A stretch of DNA of 64,000 bases from Pseudomonas laurentiana (GTDB lineage Bacteria > Pseudomonadota > Gammaproteobacteria > Pseudomonadales > Pseudomonadaceae), in the NCBI RefSeq assembly GCF_014648275.1, contig NZ_BMQU01000010.1, forward strand, positions 1-64,000. Reading direction: 5' to 3'. How positions within the stretch are numbered: the first letter of the stretch is position 1; each line of letters starts with the position of its first letter. Of this stretch, positions 1-8,126 are shown piece by piece. Below the pieces are notes generated by a model, which was given only the letters and a program-made list of their open reading frames with translations, had not been told where the DNA came from and ran no database searches. The translations under genes were made by a program, and so were the position numbers.

Positions 1-129
1 GACGAAGATTTCGGGCTGCGAGGCTTGGCAAGGCTCCACCGGGCTGTTGATGTCGACATGGGGGTGAGCCCTGGCGGCACGGTCGGCTTCGGCCAACTGG
101 CAGACAAAGGCTTTCCTTTCGGCGCTCAT
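1..129 (-). CDS. Partial conserved hypothetical protein (N-terminus only)
   Basis: The first 43 codons of a gene that runs off the left edge; reads MSAERKAFVCQLAEADRAAR and stays open to base 1. The start is chosen because AAGGAG lies 8 bases before the ATG on the minus strand; another ATG three bases after the AAGGAG stops after one codon. No domain is recognisable in the visible part, so no function is offered. Confidence 0.6.
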   Translation of the reverse strand, partial: MSAERKAFVCQLAEADRAARAHPHVDINSPVEPCQASQPEIFV

Positions 130-326
130 TCCATGCGCTCCTTGTTGTTGGGGGCGGTTCGGTCAGCTGGGCGCTCAAGCGTTGCCTGGGCAGTATCTGT
201 CAGCGCACGCTGGGTAAAGGCGTCGAACGCTAACAAAGATGTCCCGGAATTGATGTAGGGCAATTCCGAAAGTGCGGGTTCGAATCGGTGGGTGTTGGGG
301 CGAAGGCGTGCAGGCTGCACAAACGA

Positions 327-357
327 AAAAGCCCTGCTTTTCAGGGCAGGGCTTTTG
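327..357 (-). terminator. Rho-independent terminator of pyk
   Basis: Nine-base stem AAGCCCTGC / GCAGGGCTT with an 8-base loop, ending in a U-rich tract on the minus strand just after the pyruvate kinase stop codon. Confidence 0.8.
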
Positions 358-373
358 AGGGGCTGGCTTGACC

Positions 374-1825
374 TTAGACGATCGGGTCGCCGACGTGCAG
401 GATCTTCATGCCATTGGTGCCACCAATGGTGTGGTAGCTGTCACCCTTGGTCAGGATGACCCAGTCGCCTTGCTGAACCACGCCACGCTGGATCAACTCG
501 TCCACTGCGGCCTGGCTGACTTTGTCGGCTGGCAGGGCTGCCGGGTCGAACGCTACCGGGTACACACCACGGAACATCGAGGCACGCGCCTGGGTGGCAC
601 GGTGTGGCGAAAAGGCAAAGATCGGCACCGAAGAGCGCAGGCGCGACATGATCAGAGGGGTGTAGCCACTTTCGGTAAGGGCGATGATCGCCTTGACACC
701 GGGGAAGTGGTTGGCGGTGTACATGGCCGCCAAGGCGATGCTTTCGTCGCAGCGCTCAAAGCGGGTGTGCAGGCGGTGGCTGGACTTCTGGCTGGTCGGG
801 TGCTTTTCCGCGCCCAGGCAGATGCGTGCCATGGCCTGGACGGCTTCGACCGGGTAGGCACCGGCAGCACTTTCTGCCGAAAGCATCACCGCGTCAGTGT
901 TGTCCAGGACGGCGTTGGCAACGTCGGACACTTCGGCGCGGGTCGGCATCGGGTTCTGGATCATCGACTCCATCATCTGGGTGGCGACGATCACGGCCTT
1001 GTTGTTGCGGCGGGCGTGCTGAATGATCTTCTTCTGGATCGCGATCAGTTCGGCGTCGCCGATTTCAACGCCCAGGTCACCCCGGGCAACCATGACGGCG
1101 TCACTGGCTGCGATCAGGCCGTCGAGGGTTTCATCGTCGGCAACGGCTTCTGCGCGTTCGATCTTGGCCACCAGCCAGGCTTTGCCACCGGCTTCATCGC
1201 GCAGACGACGGGCATATTGCATGTCGCTGGCGTCACGCGGGAATGAAACGGCCAGGTAGTCCAGGTCCATTTCGGCCGCCAGCTTGATGTCGGCTTTGTC
1301 TTTCTCGGTCAGGGCCGGCGCGGTCAGGCCACCGCCTCTACGGTTGATGCCCTTGTGGTCAGACAGCGGGCCACCGATCAGCACGGAACAGTGCAGCGCG
1401 TCCTCGGTGGCGGTTTCGACGCGCATGACCACACGGCCATCGTCGAGCAGCAGTTCATCGCCTACGCCACAGTCCTTGACCAGGTCCGGGTAGTCGATGC
1501 CGACGATGTCCTGGTTGCCTTCGGTCAAAGGGTGAGCAGTAGAGAAGGTGAAGCGATCACCGACCTTGAGTTCGATCCGTTTGTTGGCGAACTTGGCGAT
1601 ACGAATTTTCGGGCCTTGCAGGTCGCCGAGCAGGGCTACATGGCGACCGAGGCGGGCGGCGATTTCACGGATCAACTGGGCGCGAGCCTTGTGCTCTGCT
1701 GGGGTGCCGTGAGAGAAGTTCAGGCGCGCGACATCCAGACCGGCGAGGATCAGTTGCTCGATAACTTCCGGTGAATTACTGGCGGGGCCAAGGGTGGCGA
1801 CAATTTTGGTACGGCGGATGGTCAT
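374..1825 (-). CDS. pyk: Pyruvate kinase
   Basis: Converts phosphoenolpyruvate and ADP to pyruvate and ATP, the last step of lower glycolysis/Entner-Doudoroff flux in the cytosol. 483 residues, normal for the bacterial enzyme. Visible signatures are the N-terminal RRTKIVATLGPAS strand with substrate loop RLNFSHG (34-40), the active-site AKIER containing Lys221, the Mg-binding MVARGDLGVEIG (245-256) and the ATQMMESM helix. AAAGGAGT precedes the ATG. It stands as a single gene with its own terminator. Pseudomonads usually have a second isozyme (pykF-like) elsewhere; family assignment is certain, isozyme naming less so. Confidence 0.96.
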   Translation of the reverse strand: MTIRRTKIVATLGPASNSPEVIEQLILAGLDVARLNFSHGTPAEHKARAQLIREIAARLGRHVALLGDLQGPKIRIAKFANKRIELKVGDRFTFSTAHPLTEGNQDIVGIDYPDLVKDCGVGDELLLDDGRVVMRVETATEDALHCSVLIGGPLSDHKGINRRGGGLTAPALTEKDKADIKLAAEMDLDYLAVSFPRDASDMQYARRLRDEAGGKAWLVAKIERAEAVADDETLDGLIAASDAVMVARGDLGVEIGDAELIAIQKKIIQHARRNNKAVIVATQMMESMIQNPMPTRAEVSDVANAVLDNTDAVMLSAESAAGAYPVEAVQAMARICLGAEKHPTSQKSSHRLHTRFERCDESIALAAMYTANHFPGVKAIIALTESGYTPLIMSRLRSSVPIFAFSPHRATQARASMFRGVYPVAFDPAALPADKVSQAAVDELIQRGVVQQGDWVILTKGDSYHTIGGTNGMKILHVGDPIV

Positions 1826-2006
1826 GCACAGACTCCTTTAGTGAAGCGCTGCGAAAGGCTACTCCTGAAAAAGCCTGTAGTCATTGTTCCTGTGAACTAC
1901 CTTGCTGGCGGAGTGGGGGCGTTTGAACAGCAGGACAGGCGTCTGGCCGCGTGTCTTCAGATTTGCGGTGAAAAGCCGATACACTGCACATCACAGGAGA
2001 ATCCCC

Positions 2007-2393
2007 ATGCGAGCCTTGATTGTTTTAGCCTTGGCGACCAGTGTCGTTGGCTGTACCCGCTGGTCGATGGACCACCATCTCAACAATGCCTACCGGGCTT
2101 ATGATCGGGGCAACTGCGAGCGCGTGATGCTCGAACTGTCTCAGGTCGAGCGCGCAAGCCGAGCCCGGCCGTTCGTGCAGCCTGAAGTGTCGATGTTGCG
2201 CGGGCAGTGCCTGGAGCGCCAGAAGCTCTACCCGGATGCGGTGCAGACCTACCAGTACATCATGCAGCGTTACCCGCAGAACGAGTATGCGTTCCGTGCC
2301 CGTGCGCGTTTGCAGACGCTGGAGCGCCTGGGTCACTACCGTGCGGGTGAGGAAGCGATTGCGCGTCCGGCAACAGTCACCCCTTGGCGTTAG
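2007..2393 (+). CDS. TPR-like lipoprotein
   Basis: 128-residue protein with a short signal sequence ending in a lipobox-like VVGC (Cys16), so probably an acylated envelope lipoprotein. The mature part has TPR-type helical repeats: NNAYRAYDRGNCERVMLELS, then LERQKLYPDAVQTYQYIMQRYPQNEYAFRARARLQ written here only in part for its spacing (residues about 25-115). The internal ATG at 2007 is preferred over upstream in-frame starts because CAGGAGA lies 7 bases before it and it opens directly into the signal peptide. No operon partner; precise role unknown, probably an assembly or scaffold function by analogy with other TPR lipoproteins. Confidence 0.8.
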   Translation: MRALIVLALATSVVGCTRWSMDHHLNNAYRAYDRGNCERVMLELSQVERASRARPFVQPEVSMLRGQCLERQKLYPDAVQTYQYIMQRYPQNEYAFRARARLQTLERLGHYRAGEEAIARPATVTPWR

Positions 2394-2435
2394 TGCTAAA
2401 GTGTTACGGTTCGATTGTGACGTATGGGGTATGTT

Positions 2436-2500
2436 GCGCTAGTCTTGTAAGGCGAGCGCCTCCCCATCGGCGGTACTAGCGCGACCCTGCTCAAGGGTCT
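2436..2500 (+). promoter_or_regulatory. Structured leader before the PilZ gene
   Basis: An 8-base inverted repeat GCGCTAGT (2436-2443) / ACTAGCGC (2475-2482) encloses a GC-rich core, and a second hairpin GACCCT (2483-2488) / AGGGTC (2494-2499) follows immediately. The only Shine-Dalgarno-like AAGGG sits inside the second hairpin. No U tract follows, so it does not look like a terminator. Regulatory role is inferred from structure only. Confidence 0.4.
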
Positions 2501-2518
2501 CCGACAGTGGTTCGAACC

Positions 2519-2878
2519 ATGTTTACCGAGCGCCATATCGAGCGGCACCAGCTCCCTTATTTCCTCAAGGTTTTCAACCGTCTCACTGACCAGCCTATTG
2601 GCTACCTGGGTAATGTATCGGAAGACGGCTTGATGCTGATCAGCCAGTTGCCCCTGCTGGTCGGGCCGGACTTTGAGTTGCAGATCCGTTTGCCCGGCAT
2701 TGACGGTGCCCAGCACTTGATCAATCTGACCGCCAGTTGTCTCTGGTGTCATGAGGACCAGACGCCAGGTCACTACGACTCGGGTTTCATGCTGCTGAAT
2801 CCCCCTCGTGAATACGATCACCTGGTGCTAGCACTGCGGAACTACTTCAGCTTCTACCCGTTGAGCGCTTCGGCATGA
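2519..2878 (+). CDS. PilZ domain protein, predicted c-di-GMP receptor
   Basis: 119-residue single-domain protein. The c-di-GMP signature is intact: an RxxxR element (RHIER, near residue 5-9) and NVSEDG (a D/NxSxxG motif) about 30 residues later, followed by a beta-barrel pattern and a terminal aromatic helix (LRNYFSFYP). The ATG at 2519 is chosen because the protein then begins MFTERHIERHQLP; a GTG at 2507 would add four residues and has better spacing to AAGGG. Target process (motility, exopolysaccharide) cannot be read from context; flanking genes are unrelated. Confidence 0.82.
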   Translation: MFTERHIERHQLPYFLKVFNRLTDQPIGYLGNVSEDGLMLISQLPLLVGPDFELQIRLPGIDGAQHLINLTASCLWCHEDQTPGHYDSGFMLLNPPREYDHLVLALRNYFSFYPLSASA

Positions 2879-2914
2879 GGTAGACTCGGAAGATTTTCTG
2901 AGCAGGGAATTTCC

Positions 2915-4345
2915 GTGAGCTCCAGCATCTTCTGGCACGATTACGAAACCACCGGCATCAACCCCCGTAGCGATCGCCCGTTGCAGGTTGCCGGTGTACG
3001 CACCGACCTTGAGCTTAACGAGATCGAGGCACCGATCAATCTCTACTGCCGACCCAGCGACGATATCCTGCCGCACCCGGCCGCCTGCCTGGTCACCGGG
3101 ATCACGCCGCAGCACCTTGCGGACCACGGCCTTGGCGAAGCTGAGTTCATGACGCGTATCCATGCCGAGCTGGCGCGCCCGGGCACGTGTGGTGCGGGCT
3201 ATAACACCTTGCGTTTTGACGATGAAGTTACGCGCTACAGCCTTTACCGCAACTTTTTTGACCCCTATGCGCGAGAGTGGCAAGGCGGCAACAGCCGTTG
3301 GGACCTGATCGATACGGTACGGGCCGCCTGTGCCTTACGTCCGGAGGGTATCAATTGGCCTGAGCAAGACGGACGAATCAGCCTGAGGCTTGAATTACTG
3401 ACCGCGGCCAACGGTATTGGTCATGGACAGGCGCATGAGGCCTTGTCCGATGTGCGTGCCACTATTGCGATGGCAAGGTTGGTCAGGCAGAAGCAGCCAA
3501 GGTTATACGATTGGCTGTTTCAACTGCGCAGCAAACAGAGCGTACTCGACCATATTCGACTGATGCAGCCCTTTGTGCATATTTCCGGGCGTTTCTCCGC
3601 TGCACGTAACTATCTTGGGGTGGTCTTGCCATTGGCGTGGCATCCGCGTAATCGCAATGCGCTGATCGTCTGTGACCTGCACTTGGATCCGCAACCGTTG
3701 TTGGAGGAAGACGCCGAGGTATTACGTCAGCGTTTATACACGCGGCGTGAAGCATTAGCTGAAGGGCAGCTGCCGGTGCCCTTGAAGTTGATTCACGTCA
3801 ATCGTTGTCCGGTGATTGCACCGTTGTCAGTACTGCGCAATGAAGATCAACAGCGGTTGGCGCTGGATATGTCGCTGTATCACGGCAGGGCCGCTGAGCT
3901 GCAATGTAATCAGATGATTGTTCAAGACAAGTTAAAAGCGGTGTATGCGACCGAGGACTTTTCGCCCAGTGAAGACCCGGAGCAGCAATTGTATGACGGT
4001 TTTTTGGGCGAACGTGATCGTCGCGTGTGCGAGCAGGTGCGTAGTGTTGATCCGCAACAATTGGTCAGTGGGCAATGGATGTTTGACGATGAGCGGTTAC
4101 CGGAGCTGTTGTTCCGTTACCGCGCGCGAAACTTTCCTGAAACCTTGAACAGTGAAGAGCATCAGCGTTGGCTTGAGTTTTGTCGGCAACGCCTGCTCAG
4201 TGAGGCCATGGGGGCGCCTAACACGCTCTCCGGCTTTGAGCAGGCGCTAGAGGCCTGCTGGCCGCAGGCAACTGAGCAACAGCGTGGAGTGCTCGGTGCA
4301 TGGCGTGACTATGTTCAGGCTCTTAAAGTTCGTTTGCAGATGTAA
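2915..4345 (+). CDS. sbcB: Exodeoxyribonuclease I
   Basis: 3'-to-5' exonuclease on single-stranded DNA, acting in mismatch repair and recombination end-processing. 476 residues, the usual length. The DEDDh exonuclease domain opens with FWHDYETTG (catalytic Asp9/Glu11); a later SDVRATIAMARL supplies the distal Asp after the HEAL His region (about residues 174-180). The remaining two thirds is the ExoI SH3-like and helical domains. Start is GTG, directly giving the expected N-terminus. Single gene; terminated by the hairpin at 4363-4382. Confidence 0.95.
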   Translation: MSSSIFWHDYETTGINPRSDRPLQVAGVRTDLELNEIEAPINLYCRPSDDILPHPAACLVTGITPQHLADHGLGEAEFMTRIHAELARPGTCGAGYNTLRFDDEVTRYSLYRNFFDPYAREWQGGNSRWDLIDTVRAACALRPEGINWPEQDGRISLRLELLTAANGIGHGQAHEALSDVRATIAMARLVRQKQPRLYDWLFQLRSKQSVLDHIRLMQPFVHISGRFSAARNYLGVVLPLAWHPRNRNALIVCDLHLDPQPLLEEDAEVLRQRLYTRREALAEGQLPVPLKLIHVNRCPVIAPLSVLRNEDQQRLALDMSLYHGRAAELQCNQMIVQDKLKAVYATEDFSPSEDPEQQLYDGFLGERDRRVCEQVRSVDPQQLVSGQWMFDDERLPELLFRYRARNFPETLNSEEHQRWLEFCRQRLLSEAMGAPNTLSGFEQALEACWPQATEQQRGVLGAWRDYVQALKVRLQM

Positions 4346-4357
4346 AATATTGCGCAC

Positions 4358-4387
4358 AAAAAAACGCCAGCACGCTGGCGTTTTTTA
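4358..4387. terminator. Bidirectional terminator between sbcB and mvaT
   Basis: Stem AACGCCAG / CTGGCGTT with loop CACG, flanked by seven A on the left and six T on the right. It can terminate both convergent genes. Confidence 0.85.
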
Positions 4388-4416
4388 TTACGGACAACAG
4401 GCGTTGTCCGTCGCGA

Positions 4417-4794
4417 TTAACCGAGCAGAGTAGCCCAGCCTTCTACCACGTCACCGCCCCACTTGGCTTTCCACTCTTTCAGCGTCTTGTGGTTGCCGCC
4501 TTTGGTCTCGATGACTTCGCCGTTATGTGGGTTCTTGTATTGTTTGACCTTGCGCGCGCGCTTGGTGCCGGTGGTTTTCACAGCACCACGTGGCGCTTTG
4601 TTCAGTTTGGCCTCTGGGTCGAGCAGGGCAATGATGTCACGCAGCGACTTTTGATACTCGCCCATCAGCTCGCGCAATTTGCCTTCGAACTCCAGCTCTT
4701 TCTGCAGCTTGTCGTCTTCCGACAGGTTTTTCAGACGGGCTTGCAGTTCTTTGATGGCTTCTTCTGTAGCGCGGTATTCGTTGATCAGGGACAT
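4417..4794 (-). CDS. mvaT: MvaT-family xenogeneic silencer (H-NS-like)
   Basis: 125-residue nucleoid protein that binds AT-rich DNA and silences horizontally acquired genes; the Pseudomonas functional replacement of H-NS. N-terminal coiled-coil oligomerisation helix (residues about 5-60), a basic linker (KRARKVK, 78-84), then the DNA-binding domain with the conserved GGNHKTLKEWKAKWG (99-113). The ATG at 4794 is chosen because AAGGA precedes it and the protein starts MSLINEYRATEEAIKELQ as in the family; the open frame extends upstream without meaning. Could be named turA or turB in P. putida strains. Confidence 0.93.
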   Translation of the reverse strand: MSLINEYRATEEAIKELQARLKNLSEDDKLQKELEFEGKLRELMGEYQKSLRDIIALLDPEAKLNKAPRGAVKTTGTKRARKVKQYKNPHNGEVIETKGGNHKTLKEWKAKWGGDVVEGWATLLG

Positions 4795-5095
4795 GGGGCA
4801 ATCCTTGGGGAAAATGGAAACAGTGCGGCAATAATAGTCAGGCGTTTTCGTCAAGTAAACATTAAACTCGAAAAACACATGAATGAGTTTTAATGTCTGG
4901 AGACTGTCAGGTAAAAATTTACAAACTTTAAGCGTCTTGGAACAAGTAACTTTTTGTCGTAGCTGGCTTAGCGCCAGTGGTTGCAGACCGTGTCGGCATC
5001 GTCCACCGATCGGCGTAACAGTTGCAATCATTACTGCAGTTTTGCTGGGCAGTCGTTAGAATGAGCGCCTTTGCGAAGTTCTGGAGTCCATTTTC
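4795..5095. other. Divergent mvaT-purU intergenic region
   Basis: About 300 bases shared by two divergent genes. The part nearer mvaT (roughly 4840-4935) is clearly AT-richer than the surroundings and includes a GTAAAAATTTAC dyad, as expected for an autoregulated H-NS-like gene. No RNA gene or ORF is supported. Confidence 0.5.
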
Positions 5096-5947
5096 ATGCG
5101 CACCTATCGGCTGGTGATTGCGTGCCCCGACCGCGTCGGCATCGTCGCCAAAGTCAGTAATTTCCTGGCGTCCTATAACGGCTGGATCAACGAAGCGAGC
5201 CACCATTCCGATGAGTTGAGTGGCTGGTTCTTCATGCGTCACGAAATTCGCGCTGAAACCCTCCCGTTCGGTATCGAGGCTTTCCGCGAGGCGTTTGCAC
5301 CCATTGCCGAAGAGTTTTCCATGGTGTGGCGGATCACCGACACTGACCAGAAGAAGCGTGTGGTGTTGATGGCCAGTCGCGAATCCCACTGCCTGGCTGA
5401 CCTGCTGCACCGTTTTCACAGCAATGAGCTGGATTGCGAAATTCCGTGTGTCATTTCCAACCACAACGACCTGCGCAGCATGGTTGAGTGGCATGGCATT
5501 CCGTTCTTCCACGTACCGGTCGACCCTCAGGACAAGCAGCCTGCATTTGCCGAAGTATCGCGCCTGGTCAAAGAGCATGCTGCCGATGTGGTGGTGCTGG
5601 CGCGCTATATGCAAATCCTGCCGCCACAGTTGTGCCAGGAATATGCACAGAGGGTGATCAATATTCACCACAGTTTCTTGCCATCGTTCGTTGGCGCCAA
5701 GCCTTACCATCAGGCGGCGGTACGGGGTGTGAAACTGATTGGCGCAACCTGCCACTACGTCACTGAAGAGCTGGATGCCGGCCCGATTATTGAGCAGGAT
5801 GTGGTACGCGTCAGCCATAGCGACACCATTGAAGACATGGTTCGCTTCGGGCGTGATGTCGAGAAGATGGTGCTGGCTCGTGGCCTGCGTTATCACCTGG
5901 AAGACCGCGTGCTGGTGCACGGTAACAAAACCGTGGTGTTCAACTAG
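5096..5947 (+). CDS. purU: Formyltetrahydrofolate deformylase
   Basis: Hydrolyses 10-formyl-THF to formate and THF, balancing the one-carbon pool. 283 residues. An N-terminal ACT domain (about 1-85, starting YRLVIACPDRVGIVAKVS) is followed by a formyltransferase-fold catalytic domain with ISNHNDL, the catalytic INIHHSFLPSF (Asn/His) and GATCHYVTEELDAGPII with the third catalytic Asp. These distinguish it from PurN, which lacks the ACT domain. Start supported by TGGAG upstream. Single gene. Confidence 0.95.
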   Translation: MRTYRLVIACPDRVGIVAKVSNFLASYNGWINEASHHSDELSGWFFMRHEIRAETLPFGIEAFREAFAPIAEEFSMVWRITDTDQKKRVVLMASRESHCLADLLHRFHSNELDCEIPCVISNHNDLRSMVEWHGIPFFHVPVDPQDKQPAFAEVSRLVKEHAADVVVLARYMQILPPQLCQEYAQRVINIHHSFLPSFVGAKPYHQAAVRGVKLIGATCHYVTEELDAGPIIEQDVVRVSHSDTIEDMVRFGRDVEKMVLARGLRYHLEDRVLVHGNKTVVFN

Positions 5948-6038
5948 TCGGCGGTTCAGCACGATTTCGACAGGCGCGGTCCACTAGCGTTTCGCGCCAG
6001 CGACAGCGTGTGTGGTCTATGTGGCGTGCGGGGCAGGG

Positions 6039-6064
6039 CAGGCAGCGACGAGTGTCGCTGCCTG
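6039..6064 (-). terminator. Strong hairpin after the chemoreceptor gene
   Basis: Eleven-base perfect stem CAGGCAGCGAC / GTCGCTGCCTG with a GAGT loop, 10 bases past the chemoreceptor stop codon. There is no U tract, so it may be a Rho-dependent or 3'-end stabilising structure. Confidence 0.5.
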
Positions 6065-6073
6065 CAGGTTGCG

Positions 6074-7954
6074 TCAGATGCGGAAGCTGCCGACCAGGTG
6101 TTTCAGGCGGGTAGCCTGCTGCTCCAGGTCCGAGCAGGCGCGCAGGGTCGATTGCAGGTTCTCGACGCCTTCCTGGTTAAGCATGTTGATTTCATTGATG
6201 TCCATGTTGATCGAGTCGACAACGGCCGTCTGCTCTTCGGTAGCGGTGGCCACCGATTGGTTCATACCGTCGATCTCGCCGATGCGTTGCGTCACGCTGC
6301 TCAGGCGCTCGCCTGCCTGATTGGCGATCGATACGCTGTCCTGGCTGTGACGCTGGCTCTGGCTCATGGTGTCAACCGACTCACGGGCGCCAACCTGCAA
6401 CTCCTCAATCATGTTCTGCACCTGTTGCGCCGACTCCTGAGTGCGGTGCGCCAGGTTGCGGACTTCATCGGCAACCACCGCAAAACCACGGCCGGCCTCG
6501 CCCGCCCGTGCGGCTTCGATCGCGGCGTTGAGCGCCAGCAGGTTGGTTTGCTGGGAGATGCTGGTGATCACTTCGAGAATCTGGCCAATGTTGACCGTCT
6601 TGTTGTTGAGCGTCTCGATGTGGGCGCTGGACGTGCAGATCAGGTCTGACAGGCGGTTCATGGCCTGGATATTGCGGTCGACCACCTGCTGACCTTCTTC
6701 GGCCAGGTGCCGTGCGGAACTGGCTTGTTGTGAGGCCTGCGCAGCGTTGTGGGCGATTTCCTGAGCGGCTGCGCCCAGTTGATTGATTGCCGCAGCAACG
6801 CTGTTCGTGCGGTTGGACTGCTCGTCAGAGTTGACCATCGACGAGTTCGAGGCGCTGATGACGCGCAATGCCACTTCGTTGACCTGTTGGGTCGCCGAGG
6901 ACACTTCGCGAATGGAGCCATGAATGCGCTCGACGAAACGGTTGAAGGCTTTGCCGAGTGTGCCGAACTCATCATGGTTGTGAATATTCAGTCGTTTTGT
7001 CAGGTCGCCTTCACCTTCAGCAATGTCTTCCATTGCCTTGGTCATGATGTTCAGTGGTTGCAACAGCATGCGAATCAGCAGGCCGAGCAGGGCCATGATG
7101 ATAACAATGGCCACCACGGTGGCAATGATTGCGGAAGTGCGGAACTTGCTCAGCATGGCATAGGCTTTTTCCTTGTCTATGGACAGGCCGATGTACCAGT
7201 TGGCTGACGGCAAGCCTTTGACAGGTGCAAAGCTCAGTACCCGGGTGCGGCCATTGAGCTCGACTTCGCTCATTTCCTTGGTCAGGCTCGGGGTGTTCTG
7301 TGGGAACAGGTCCGACAGCGACTTCATCACCAGGTTTTTGTCTGGGTGCACCAGGATTTTGCCCTGGTCGTTTACCAGGAACGCATAACCCATGCCGCCG
7401 AAGTTCAACGAGTTGATGATTTCGGTCAGGCCATCGAGGGCCAGGTCACCGCCGACCACGCCGATATTGCGCGCTGCCGTAACCACGACGGAAATCACCA
7501 TCTTGCCGGTGCTGGCGTCGATGTAAGGTTCGGTCAGGATCGGGCCGTTTGCGGCCAGGCCGTCCTTGTACCAAGGACGTACGCGTGGGTCGTAACCCTC
7601 GGGCATCTTGGTCAGCGGACGAATGGTGAAACCACCATTGATGTCGCCCAGGTAAACCGTCAGGAAGCTTGAAACAAGCGACTGTTGGCCGAGTATCGTG
7701 CCGATTGCTTCCTGATTGGGGAAGGCGGCGATGTTCTGGGCGGCGTTTTGTACCAGCAGAATACGACCGTCAAACAGGTTCTTGATGTTGGTCGACGTCG
7801 ATTCGCCCATTTCCTCAAGATAGTTTTTCAGATCATCGCGAATCGCATTACGCTGCAGATAGTCGTTGTATAAGGTAAAGAGGGCGAAGGCGATCATGAC
7901 GATCAATGAAGCGGCCATTAGGATCTTATGGCTGAAACGGAGGCTTTTGTTCAT
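6074..7954 (-). CDS. Methyl-accepting chemotaxis protein, dCache_1 amino-acid type (PctA/PctC/McpG-like)
   Basis: 626-residue transmembrane chemoreceptor. TM1 about 10-30, periplasmic double-Cache domain about 31-273, TM2 about 274-297, HAMP to about 350, then a signalling domain with the hairpin tip [19 protein letters not shown]. The ligand pocket carries the residues known from PctA-type amino-acid sensors: Tyr121, Arg126, Trp128, Tyr129, Tyr144, Asp146 and an Asp at 170 or 174. This predicts an amino acid or GABA ligand; the syntenic P. putida receptor is McpG (GABA), an inference from gene order recalled from memory. The C-terminus lacks a clear CheR/CheB-tethering pentapeptide. Confidence 0.92.
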   Translation of the reverse strand: MNKSLRFSHKILMAASLIVMIAFALFTLYNDYLQRNAIRDDLKNYLEEMGESTSTNIKNLFDGRILLVQNAAQNIAAFPNQEAIGTILGQQSLVSSFLTVYLGDINGGFTIRPLTKMPEGYDPRVRPWYKDGLAANGPILTEPYIDASTGKMVISVVVTAARNIGVVGGDLALDGLTEIINSLNFGGMGYAFLVNDQGKILVHPDKNLVMKSLSDLFPQNTPSLTKEMSEVELNGRTRVLSFAPVKGLPSANWYIGLSIDKEKAYAMLSKFRTSAIIATVVAIVIIMALLGLLIRMLLQPLNIMTKAMEDIAEGEGDLTKRLNIHNHDEFGTLGKAFNRFVERIHGSIREVSSATQQVNEVALRVISASNSSMVNSDEQSNRTNSVAAAINQLGAAAQEIAHNAAQASQQASSARHLAEEGQQVVDRNIQAMNRLSDLICTSSAHIETLNNKTVNIGQILEVITSISQQTNLLALNAAIEAARAGEAGRGFAVVADEVRNLAHRTQESAQQVQNMIEELQVGARESVDTMSQSQRHSQDSVSIANQAGERLSSVTQRIGEIDGMNQSVATATEEQTAVVDSINMDINEINMLNQEGVENLQSTLRACSDLEQQATRLKHLVGSFRI

Positions 7955-8126
7955 AACGTATATGTCCGCTAAGGTCTTCTAATCCGGGTCTGTCGCACAA
8001 GTATCAGTTTCAAAGCAGTGCCGGGTCCGATGTCCTTGTCGGGGCTTTTTCTGGCTTTTGGTGCGGTCTATCACACCTAGCTATCGACCGCTTTCATGCA
8101 AAGCTTGAACAGGGGAAAGAAAAATA

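Noticed and set aside
126-320. 64-codon minus-strand ORF between the left partial gene and the pyk terminator
   Set aside because: It starts in the terminator region with no ribosome-binding site, and its end overlaps the start of the better-supported partial gene.
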